5,638 nt of DNA from Candidatus Aenigmatarchaeota archaeon. GTDB lineage: Archaea; Aenigmatarchaeota; Aenigmatarchaeia; CG10238-14. Positions 1-5,524 of this stretch are shown piece by piece (the first letter of the stretch is position 1; every line of letters starts with the position of its first letter). Where the stretch lies: NCBI GenBank assembly GCA_026397455.1, contig JAPLUX010000169.1, positions 1 to 5,638 on the forward strand. Direction: 5' to 3'. The position numbers were made by a program, and so were the translations under genes. The notes below the pieces were generated by a model. It was not told the origin of the DNA. It ran no database searches and was given only the letters and a program-made list of their open reading frames with translations.

Positions 1-919
1 TTATAAAAAATTCTTCATCCTTGACCCACGAGACCGAATGCCTGTTATACCACAAGCAATGGAGCATATATTAAAACAAGAAAACGGGATTGAAAGATAC
101 ATTCAACATGTCACCGCATTACTAAGGGCATTTTCACTTGCAATACCTAACGAAGAAGCAATGAAGATAAAAGATGACGTAGGATTTTTCCAGGCGATAA
201 AATCAGCGATTGTGAAAAACACTGAAACTAAGGGGAAATATCGAGAGGATTTAGATACTTTGATAAAACAAATTCTTTCTAAAGCGATTGTATCAGATAG
301 AATCGTCGATATCTTTGAAGCAGCAGGAATAGAAAAACCAGATATCTCAATTCTTTCTGATAGATTTCTCACAGAGATAAAGGATTTACCGCAAAAGAAT
401 CTTGCTTTTGAGATGCTTAAGAAGCTGCTCAATGATGAAATACGAGTAAGAATGAGAAAGAACATTATTCAAGCACGATCGTTTCGAGAGCTTTTAGAAA
501 ATACGATTCGGAAATATACGAATAGAAATATTGAGACTGCTCAAGTAATTGAAGAGTTAATAGAGTTAGCAAAAACAATAAATAAAGAACAAGAACGAGG
601 TAAGAAATTAAATTTGAGTGATGATGAAATCGCTTTTTATGATGCTCTTGGTGTAAATGATAGTGCTGTGAAAATACTGGGAGATGAAGTTTTACGAAAT
701 ATAGCAATAGAACTCACGGACACCATTCGTAAAAATGTTTCAATTGACTGGACCGTGCGGGAAAGCGTTCAAGCCAAATTGCGGGTGAATGTAAAAAGAA
801 TCCTTAAAAAATATGGATACCCACCAGATAAACAACAGAAAGCAACTGACCTTGTATTGGCCCAAGCTCATTTACTTTGTAGAGATTGGGTGAGTAACGG
901 TGTCAAAGTAAAAAATTAA
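1..919 (+). CDS. hsdR: Type I restriction endonuclease subunit R, C-terminal part (5' end outside window)
   Basis: HsdR is the motor and nuclease subunit of type I restriction-modification complexes. It translocates DNA with ATP and cuts it far from the recognition site. Only the last 305 codons are here; the frame is open from base 2, so the ATG at 38 is internal and not a start. The nuclease and helicase domains lie outside the window. What remains is the helical C-terminal region (DUF3387 type) that docks on the methylase core. I recognise the conserved stretches IPNEEAMKIKDDVGFFQAIK, SDRIVDIFEAAGI, KPDISILSD, QVIEELIELA, LSDDEIAFYDAL, IDWTVRESVQAKLRV and ILKKYGYPPDKQ, all in the expected order. 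No frameshift is visible, so the gene may be functional. It ends in TAA, 45 bases before the next ATG in the same direction, suggesting one operon. The family call is firm. Whether the system is intact depends on hsdM and hsdS outside the window. Confidence 0.93.
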   Translation, partial: YKKFFILDPRDRMPVIPQAMEHILKQENGIERYIQHVTALLRAFSLAIPNEEAMKIKDDVGFFQAIKSAIVKNTETKGKYREDLDTLIKQILSKAIVSDRIVDIFEAAGIEKPDISILSDRFLTEIKDLPQKNLAFEMLKKLLNDEIRVRMRKNIIQARSFRELLENTIRKYTNRNIETAQVIEELIELAKTINKEQERGKKLNLSDDEIAFYDALGVNDSAVKILGDEVLRNIAIELTDTIRKNVSIDWTVRESVQAKLRVNVKRILKKYGYPPDKQQKATDLVLAQAHLLCRDWVSNGVKVKN

Positions 920-921
920 TC

Positions 922-925
922 GGAG
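922..925 (+). promoter_or_regulatory. Ribosome binding site GGAG that conflicts with the first ATG
   Basis: GGAG lies three bases after the hsdR stop codon. It is 39 bases from the ATG at 965, too far to serve it, and touches the ATG at 926, which is followed at once by TAG. Its spacing is ideal (6 or 9 bases) for the ATT codons at 932 and 935, which are in frame with the downstream gene. This suggests a non-AUG start or a mutated start codon. Confidence 0.5.
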
Positions 926-964
926 ATGTAGATTATTAACATTGATCAAAATATTAACAAGTTT

Positions 965-1654
965 ATGAGCGGTTTTGGGGGTAGAGATAAAGGCAGAGGT
1001 CCTCTAGAAAGATATGCTTCATTTGATTACTGCTACAATTATTTCCAATCATTCAAAGATCACAATGTCATTGAAGAACTATGTAATGACGATAATATCG
1101 AAGATTCTTGTTTGCAACTGTCGTTTTATTTAGCGAGCTGGGGAATGTATCGTGGATCGGCATTTGTGTTGCAAAAAAGTTCCAAGTTCTATGAACAGCT
1201 GATAAAAAACATAATAGAATTTGATAGAAGGATTTGGACAATTGATGTAGATAATTACATCATAGATAATAACATGGAAAATATTGACCTCCTGATTAAA
1301 TGTAAAGAGATAATTAAAGAATCTTTTGATGATTGGACCAATGCCACAGATACTTTAATCTCAAAAATAATGCTCGGAGTTTTTGGAAATGTTCCAGCAT
1401 TCGATAATTTTTTTAGGGAAGGATGCAGAAGAGAGTCATTACAAATTAACTCGTTTTGTAAGAACTCACTAAAGAACATATATAATTTTTATTATGTAAA
1501 AGAAAACAAAATAAAGATTGATAGACACAGTAATAATATTCAAACCCTGGATTTCGTCACAGGGCTAGATTCAAATCGAACATACACAAAGGCAAAAATA
1601 ATTGATATGATTTTTTTCACTGAAGGAAATAAGAAAAAACTATCGATACATTAA
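965..1654 (+). CDS. Conserved protein of unknown function encoded behind hsdR
   Basis: A 229-residue soluble protein without signal peptide or membrane segment. I recognise the type but no function: proteins with the signatures YASFDYCYNYFQSF (residues 17-30), LSFYLASWGMYRGS (52-65) and TLISKIMLGVFGNVPAFDNFF (split around residues 130-150) recur next to type I restriction genes and in other defence regions. No catalytic motif of a known enzyme is evident; the tryptophan, tyrosine and glycine residues of the second signature are the strongest conserved-looking patch. The gene sits 45 bases after hsdR in the same direction and lacks its own promoter signal, so it is probably translated from the same transcript. 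The start is uncertain. ATG 965 has no ribosome binding site, while in-frame codons 932-964 read IINIDQNINKF, which resembles a natural N-terminus and lies correctly behind GGAG at 922-925. The true protein may therefore begin at ATT 932 or 935. The C-terminal 60 residues are lysine- and asparagine-rich and less family-like. Confidence 0.8.
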   Translation: MSGFGGRDKGRGPLERYASFDYCYNYFQSFKDHNVIEELCNDDNIEDSCLQLSFYLASWGMYRGSAFVLQKSSKFYEQLIKNIIEFDRRIWTIDVDNYIIDNNMENIDLLIKCKEIIKESFDDWTNATDTLISKIMLGVFGNVPAFDNFFREGCRRESLQINSFCKNSLKNIYNFYYVKENKIKIDRHSNNIQTLDFVTGLDSNRTYTKAKIIDMIFFTEGNKKKLSIH

Positions 1655-1708
1655 ATTCTCAAATTGATGTAACATACTAATAATATATTTCGAATGCCTA
1701 GTTGCGTT

Positions 1709-1721
1709 GGGGTTTTTCTTT
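1709..1721 (+). terminator. Possible T-rich terminator after the hsdR-linked gene
   Basis: GGTTTTTCTTT follows the TAA at 1654 by about 55 bases. Archaeal RNA polymerase stops at T-rich tracts without needing a hairpin, so this tract could end the plus-strand transcript. The call rests on composition only; AT-rich DNA produces such tracts by chance. Confidence 0.3.
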
Positions 1722-1785
1722 GTATGCGAGAGATAACTTCTCAATATTTTTCCAGATTTGTATCCTTCCCAATAGGGATATATTT

Positions 1786-1878
1786 TTAGAAAACTATATT
1801 ATTGAACTCTCTGAGAATGTCCGCTGCTTTCAGAAGAAATGATTCAAGCTGGGTCAAAGAAATTTTTCTTTTTTCCAT
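1786..1878 (-). pseudogene. hsdM: N-terminal relic of a type I methylase subunit (HsdM)
   Basis: Reading the minus strand from the ATG at 1878 gives 30 codons before a TAA. Residues 1-24 (MEKRKISLTQLESF followed by LLKAADILRE) match the characteristic HsdM start, in which a Q-L-E-x-F-L-x-K-A-A-D-I-L-R segment begins the helical N-terminal domain. In intact HsdM this is followed by G-x-(I/M)-D-A-S-E-(Y/F)-K and a FGMLFLKRLSD segment. Here the match stops after LRE near base 1807, and the frame runs into EFNNIVF and a stop. An upstream AGGGGAC lies at a plausible ribosome binding distance. The relic is on the opposite strand to hsdR in this window, so it is not the 5' end of that same operon in its current orientation. 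It may be a leftover of a second type I locus or of an inversion. The identification rests on about 20 residues. Confidence 0.7.
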
Positions 1879-1958
1879 CCTTTATGTCCCCTGGATTGTT
1901 CTCTAAGCTCTTCCATTCTCAGGCATTTAAACCCAATTTGTGAATAGAATTTATACAC
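1854..1958 (-). pseudogene. Possible C-terminal gene fragment overlapping the hsdM relic start
   Basis: Minus-strand frame from GTG 1958 to TGA at 1854, 34 codons, including FYSQIGFKCLRMEELREQ. Its stop lies 22 bases inside the hsdM relic, the way an upstream operon gene often overlaps the next start. It begins immediately after an in-frame TAA, so any larger gene has lost its 5' part. It may equally be a chance frame or leader DNA of the old hsdM gene. I do not recognise a family. Confidence 0.25.
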
Positions 1959-1969
1959 TTATATTTTGG

Positions 1970-1996
1970 CCTTTTAGGCATTAAAATGCTGAAAGG
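1970..1996 (-). terminator. Hairpin downstream of the Argonaute gene
   Basis: The arms CCTTTTAGGCATT and AATGCTGAAAGG pair with a single mismatch and one bulged base around a short A-rich loop. The hairpin begins 15 bases beyond the Argonaute TAA, after a T-rich stretch (TTATTTATTTC on the minus strand) that could itself terminate archaeal transcription. It probably marks the 3' end of the minus-strand operon as a terminator or RNA-stabilising stem. The left arm also overlaps an imperfect repeat found beyond the other end of the operon. Confidence 0.45.
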
Positions 1997-2010
1997 ACAG
2001 AAATAAATAA

Positions 2011-3366
2011 TTAGAAATAGTACCTAAAATCTTTGAGAATCTCCTCTGGAACTGCACCTGATTTTAATAGATTTACTACCTTTCTCGAATAGTCTATAGT
2101 AACAGGTTCTTTATTCATTAGAGCAGTAGTATTCCAGTTCATTTTTGTTAATTTGAATATTTCTTCTGCGAGTAGAATAATGTCAGAATCACCATATTCT
2201 CTGACAATTTCTAAGGGAGATGCTGTCGCCATGCCTGGATATGTTTTGAATTCCTCAACATACCCTGTTGTATATAAAATACCCTTGTTTTCGTTAATTC
2301 GCCAGAAAGTACCTCTTTGAGGAGGAAAAATCCCATCCGGGTGAAGTCTTAAATTGGTATCAATTTTTATATAAACAAGATCGTAATTAATTTTCCCGAG
2401 CGCATCACCGACACCTGTTTTTTCATCATAGTTAAAAAAAGTGGTTTTATGTAAGACTACTCTAGACGGAATATCTGCTTTCTCTTCTTTGTAACCTTCA
2501 ATAGCAGCTTCGAGAAGTTTTTTCGTATTTTGTCTTGATAAGTGAAGTCCTATTCTATTTCTGTAATATTCTTCAATAATTTTAATTGAAACTGATTCTC
2601 CATAAACATCAAATACCTCAGCGAGACCGACTAAAATTTCCTGCCCGCCGCTACCTCTTTTTATACCAAAAGAAATACCTATGAAACATGTATTTTCCTC
2701 AATTTCTTCGAGTTTCCAGGGGATTCCTCCACATTTCACATAAAGACCAAGGGATAGATTCCAAAGGTCATCACACCAATCATAAGGACTTAGAGAATTT
2801 TGAGTCAATAACTGCGTATAAATACGCTTTGTTACACACAATGCCTTAATTCTGTCCCTAAGGTCTTCGTAATTATATTTAAAATATTTCTTAAAAACTT
2901 CTGGCATATGTAATATTAAGGTATCCCGTCCAGGGAATCTGTCTTTATACTGTTGTATCTTTGAATTATATAGTGTTATAATATTTTCAAATGCATTTGG
3001 TTTTCCAATTATATCATTAATTTCAGAGTTTGATATTGATATTATTCTATCTGACTCCTTATCAGGAATCTTAAGCGGAAGAGAATATATAGTCTCAAAT
3101 CCGTCATATCGGACTTTTGAGCTTCTTCCTTTAGTTAATGGTTCAGCTGGTTTGTTTAGATTGGTTAAAAGATTTAGGACCATATCCAAATCATCTTCAG
3201 TTGAAATAATTCCGATGTCTACAGATGAAAAATCTCTTCTTCCATTATTATAATCGAGAGGATGAAAGGTCTTTAACCCAAAACGTGGATCAATAGCAAG
3301 ATTATGCTTACCAACGGAAAACTGCAATTGTGGTTCTTTTAAGGGATAAAGTTTACCTAAAGTCAT
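2011..3366 (-). CDS. ago: Short prokaryotic Argonaute (MID-PIWI), catalytically inactive
   Basis: Argonautes bind a guide strand and find complementary nucleic acid. From ATG 3366 this one has 451 residues, the length of a MID-PIWI-only protein. The N-terminus carries the short-Argonaute signature EPQLQF...IDPRFGLKTFHPLD (about residues 12-38). The MID domain follows (about 120-225), with the guide 5'-phosphate motif partly kept: K180, Q185 (TKRIYTQ) and K211 (LYVKCGGIPWKL); the usual Tyr or His before the first lysine is Thr. PIWI runs from FIGISFG (about 228) to the end, closing with TKMNWNTTALMN, EPVTIDYSRKV and a hydrophobic C-terminal YYF. Slicing requires a D-E-D-H/D tetrad. Here the first Asp is Ser232, the RDG-like site reads HKT (306-308) and the last position is Arg428, so no cleavage is expected. 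It is the last gene of the operon, overlapping its predecessor by 14 bases. A longer frame from TTG 3432 exists, but the GAGGTG site decides for 3366. It resembles AfAgo and SiAgo in plan. The Argonaute call is secure; the partner assignments are inference. Confidence 0.92.
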   Translation of the reverse strand: MTLGKLYPLKEPQLQFSVGKHNLAIDPRFGLKTFHPLDYNNGRRDFSSVDIGIISTEDDLDMVLNLLTNLNKPAEPLTKGRSSKVRYDGFETIYSLPLKIPDKESDRIISISNSEINDIIGKPNAFENIITLYNSKIQQYKDRFPGRDTLILHMPEVFKKYFKYNYEDLRDRIKALCVTKRIYTQLLTQNSLSPYDWCDDLWNLSLGLYVKCGGIPWKLEEIEENTCFIGISFGIKRGSGGQEILVGLAEVFDVYGESVSIKIIEEYYRNRIGLHLSRQNTKKLLEAAIEGYKEEKADIPSRVVLHKTTFFNYDEKTGVGDALGKINYDLVYIKIDTNLRLHPDGIFPPQRGTFWRINENKGILYTTGYVEEFKTYPGMATASPLEIVREYGDSDIILLAEEIFKLTKMNWNTTALMNKEPVTIDYSRKVVNLLKSGAVPEEILKDFRYYF

Positions 3367-4069
3367 CCAATGTACCACCTCTTTTAACCCCGGTATTGTT
3401 TTTTTCTTCAATATTTTCAAATGACGTACCAAATTCTAAATTTCTATCATTTGGAACGGGTATGCTAATCCCATTTCCATTATGCAAAATATCAACCCAC
3501 TTCATTATCATATTTTTATTATATTTATTATATCTATAACTGCGTTGGTAAGTATGAAAAGCCTGTGCCTCTTCAGTTATGATGTCATTTTTTCCATCCC
3601 AGGTGAGCACGGGGCAAGAAGTTAAAGATAGATATATTTCTCCATTAATCAGATGAAGTCTGTAATGAAAACCTTCATGCGTATAGTAATTTTTTCTTTC
3701 ATCCTTTTTTATTAGAGTCCCTCCATATTTATTCCAATCTGTTACATAAGTAGTAGTATTGAAGGATAAGCCTTTTTCAATTAGATATTGATCAATTGTA
3801 ATTCTAAAAAGTCTTACAAGGGTATTCCAGTATTGAGAGATTGTGTCACCATTTATTTTTATTGGTTCAATAACAGATGCTGTATACCCGTTATCACAAA
3901 GAATAGACAATATTTCATCAGTATTTCCAAAATAATATAATATTTTTGATTTCAGATGTCTGGGTAATCCCTCGAATAATCTTTCTATTTCTTCGTAATA
4001 ATTGATATTCGTTTGAATAGCTTTGATTTGTGTAGGTAATTGAGTTGTAGGTAATAAGTTAGACATCAT
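3353..4069 (-). CDS. Argonaute N-L1-L2-like partner protein (AfAgo-N / Aga1 type)
   Basis: A 238-residue soluble protein encoded directly before the short Argonaute and overlapping it by 14 bases. Long Argonautes have N, L1, PAZ and L2 domains before MID-PIWI. Archaeal short ones such as AfAgo and SiAgo obtain the N-L1-L2 part from a separate adjacent gene. Size, position and overlap fit that role. The segment GFHYRLHLINGEIYLSLT (about 133-150) resembles the L1/L2-type strand pattern (YR...idG.lYLsl). Residues 80-120 (LVRLFRITIDQYLIEKGLSF, then TTYVTDW and YGGTLI) look like the helix-strand N domain. No nuclease, NADase (TIR or SIR2) or other effector motif is seen, so it is not the toxic partner. 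The charged tail (about 217-238) is probably flexible. The start is ATG 4069, seven bases after AAGGGGG; ATG 4066 is an alternative. It overlaps the end of the membrane-protein gene by 11 bases, implying translational coupling. Similarity to known Aga1 proteins is judged from pattern and context only. Confidence 0.68.
   Translation of the reverse strand: MMSNLLPTTQLPTQIKAIQTNINYYEEIERLFEGLPRHLKSKILYYFGNTDEILSILCDNGYTASVIEPIKINGDTISQYWNTLVRLFRITIDQYLIEKGLSFNTTTYVTDWNKYGGTLIKKDERKNYYTHEGFHYRLHLINGEIYLSLTSCPVLTWDGKNDIITEEAQAFHTYQRSYRYNKYNKNMIMKWVDILHNGNGISIPVPNDRNLEFGTSFENIEEKNNTGVKRGGTLDDFR
3376..3381 (-). promoter_or_regulatory. Strong ribosome binding site GAGGTG deciding the Argonaute start
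   Basis: The minus strand reads AGAGGTGGTACATTGGATG, placing GAGGTG nine bases before the ATG at 3366. This is an excellent complement to the 3' end of archaeal 16S rRNA. It lies inside the coding sequence of the preceding gene. The alternative TTG at 3432 has no comparable site and would add 22 residues not seen in the usual short-Argonaute N-terminus. Confidence 0.75.
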
Positions 4070-5390
4070 TGTTTATCCCCCTTATTAAAGAAATGAGTCT
4101 ATCAAAACCAAAGATTGAGGCTAAGATATCTGATTTATTAATCTCACCTTTAGAAATAAGTTTATCTCCGATTCTGTAATAGAAAATCATTAGATAGAAG
4201 AAAATCACTCCGTAACCCACAGATTTGATTAGTATAATTACAGAGAATTCCTCCACAAGGTCAAATATCAACCCAGGTATTAATCCTATTGAATAAGCCG
4301 TTACAAAAATAAATAATGCCAACAATAGACATGAGAAATAGAAATAATACTTAACATGCTTCTCTTTTATACCTGTATAACCTTGTTTACTCTGTTTAAT
4401 GGCCTTTGATGCCGTTTCATATTCACCTTCATCCAATTGATAAATAGATTTTCTACCCGCCATAGATAAGGCCAAAAGTGCTATTGAGTCCTCTTTTACA
4501 TTAAAATTAGGGATCTGTTTTGTGGCTTCGAGATTGGTTAATAACAATCCCTTATCAGTTATTTCTAAGGATTTTGCCCATTCGACTTTATTTTTCTGGA
4601 GATTTGAAATGATTTCCTTCTGGTTATCGGTTGTTAGATTTGAGTTCATTATATTTATTCCTTCAAAAAGAACCATTTCAAGATTTGGGAAAATCCATTT
4701 TTCAAATTTATTATTCAATCTACCTTCAAGAATTGAAATCGTGTATCTTAGAGTGTCGTTGTCTTCTTTTTCCAATTTGAGCAATATTAGAAATTTAGCA
4801 ATTCTTTCAATCGATTGTTGTTCAATTTGATCTAATATTTCTTCCACAGGAAAAGACACGTTATTTTGATTGTAGGACATAAGACCTAATGCAGAATCAA
4901 TAAGATTTGGATAATTCCTAGAATCTTTAAATTGGTTATACTTCGAGTGCAACCAATCATAAGCTTTTTGAAGTTCGTTTGAATAATTATTGCCTAATAA
5001 AAAAAGTAGCAATGAAATAGTTTCTTGAGAATGGAACCAATTTTTATCTTCGGCTTTTTTAATTAAAAAATTCATTGCCCTTGTTATTTTGGCATTCTGT
5101 TTCCCAAGATTTTTTAAAATTCTTTCAGCAAGAGCGAACTTTATTACTAATTGAGTGGTTAGTTCATAATCGTCGTTATTGATTTTTTCTGATTCTTCTT
5201 CCAGTGATTTTATTGAGTATTGGAATAAGTCCTTGATTTCTTTGTTTGCATCTGATAATCCTAACAAAACCCAGTTGAGACTATAGAGGTCTTTTTTTGT
5301 TCTAAAAATTTCAGCCTCTACCGTGAGATGTCTAAGAAGAACTTGAATAAACGGATTTTCCACTTTGTAACCTAATTTCCCGTTGTCCAT
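4059..5390 (-). CDS. Membrane-anchored helical protein, putative Argonaute-activated effector (Aga2-like)
   Basis: A 443-residue protein, first in the operon. About 345 residues of soluble, alpha-helical sequence are followed by two strongly hydrophobic segments, about 349-373 (start YFYFSCLLLALF) and 382-405 (SVIILIKSVGYGV onward), then a basic, probably cytoplasmic tail of about 38 residues. There is no N-terminal signal peptide, so a cytosolic N-domain with a hairpin anchor is likely. The soluble part shows recurring ETISLLLFLLG (123-133), DSALGLMSY (165-173) and DSIALLALSMAG (301-312) motifs, reminiscent of alpha/alpha-toroid repeats such as prenyltransferase-like folds. This is pattern-based only. 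No enzyme active site is recognised. In the Sulfolobus SiAgo system a membrane protein, Aga2, is the killing effector released or activated by the Argonaute complex. Gene order and membrane segments suggest the same role here, though I cannot show sequence homology. The start ATG 5390 follows AAGGTG by seven bases. The gene overlaps the next one by 11 bases. Confidence 0.72.
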   Translation of the reverse strand: MDNGKLGYKVENPFIQVLLRHLTVEAEIFRTKKDLYSLNWVLLGLSDANKEIKDLFQYSIKSLEEESEKINNDDYELTTQLVIKFALAERILKNLGKQNAKITRAMNFLIKKAEDKNWFHSQETISLLLFLLGNNYSNELQKAYDWLHSKYNQFKDSRNYPNLIDSALGLMSYNQNNVSFPVEEILDQIEQQSIERIAKFLILLKLEKEDNDTLRYTISILEGRLNNKFEKWIFPNLEMVLFEGINIMNSNLTTDNQKEIISNLQKNKVEWAKSLEITDKGLLLTNLEATKQIPNFNVKEDSIALLALSMAGRKSIYQLDEGEYETASKAIKQSKQGYTGIKEKHVKYYFYFSCLLLALFIFVTAYSIGLIPGLIFDLVEEFSVIILIKSVGYGVIFFYLMIFYYRIGDKLISKGEINKSDILASIFGFDRLISLIRGINNDV

Positions 5391-5397
5391 TCGATGA

Positions 5398-5403
5398 CAC
5401 CTT
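5398..5403 (-). promoter_or_regulatory. Ribosome binding site AAGGTG of the membrane-protein gene
   Basis: AAGGTG on the minus strand ends seven bases before the ATG at 5390. It fits the archaeal GGTG-type site and supports this start. It lies about 32 bases downstream of the TATA-like element, implying a short untranslated leader. Confidence 0.6.
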
Positions 5404-5434
5404 TACGCTACAATAAGGTCAAAATCTCCGACAA

Positions 5435-5445
5435 TTAAATATATT
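5435..5445 (-). promoter_or_regulatory. Archaeal TATA-like promoter of the Argonaute operon
   Basis: The minus strand reads AATATATTTAA, preceded by purine-rich GAGAAG in the position of a BRE. Transcription starting about 25 bases downstream would begin near 5410-5415, leaving about 20-25 bases of leader that include the AAGGTG site. The element also reads as a TATA box (TTAAATATA) on the plus strand and could serve the divergent gene at 5525 with a leader of about 55-60 bases. It is the best promoter candidate in the window. Confidence 0.55.
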
Positions 5446-5504
5446 CTTCTCAAAGAGTGAAATTGTTATGACCACTTAAGGTTTGGCCTATTTTGCCATT
5501 TTAT

Positions 5505-5517
5505 TGTTGGAACAACA
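5505..5517. repeat. Small perfect inverted repeat before the right-edge gene
   Basis: TGTTG-GAA-CAACA, a 5-base perfect inverted repeat, lies 7 bases before the ATG at 5525. It could be an operator half-site pair or a weak hairpin covering the initiation region. It is short enough to be coincidental. Confidence 0.25.
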
Positions 5518-5524
5518 GAAATAA

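Larger units (their letters stand above)
1655..2010. other. Convergent intergenic region containing gene debris
   Basis: This stretch of 356 bases separates two convergent transcription units. No intact gene is visible on either strand. It contains a T-rich tract near 1709-1721, a minus-strand hsdM fragment at 1786-1878, an overlapping minus-strand open fragment at 1854-1958 and a hairpin at 1970-1996. Bases 1655-1785 have no assignable content. The debris suggests that a minus-strand restriction-modification gene once began here and was lost, and that the region is a rearrangement junction. Confidence 0.7.

Noticed and set aside
103..707. Two minus-strand open frames (120 and 80 codons) opposite hsdR
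   Set aside because: They lie entirely antisense to a clearly recognised HsdR coding frame and have low-complexity, hydrophobic or histidine-rich translations typical of antisense shadows.
1255..1479. Minus-strand 74-codon frame inside the hsdR-linked gene
   Set aside because: Antisense to a gene with conserved-looking motifs; no start signal and no recognisable content.
35..1699. CGAATGCCT at 35-43 and again at 1691-1699, with inverted AGGCATT copies at 1921 and 1976
   Set aside because: Seven to nine base matches are expected by chance at this length, and the first copy lies within hsdR coding sequence.
1640..1798. Minus-strand open stretch of 52 codons including PYWEGYKSGKILRSYL
   Set aside because: It has no early start codon, runs into the end of the hsdR-linked gene on the other strand and matches no family I know. 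It may be more debris of the lost minus-strand locus, but I cannot support that.
3367..3432. N-terminal extension of the Argonaute from a TTG start at 3432
   Set aside because: No ribosome binding site, an 80-base overlap with the preceding gene, and the ATG at 3366 has a near-ideal GAGGTG nine bases upstream and gives the expected N-terminus.
3330..3539. Plus-strand 69-codon frame across the Argonaute and partner gene junction
   Set aside because: Antisense to two supported coding frames at their overlap; no ribosome binding site.
4522..4830. Plus-strand 102-codon frame inside the membrane-protein gene
   Set aside because: Antisense to the 443-residue protein, with no promoter, ribosome site or recognisable motif.
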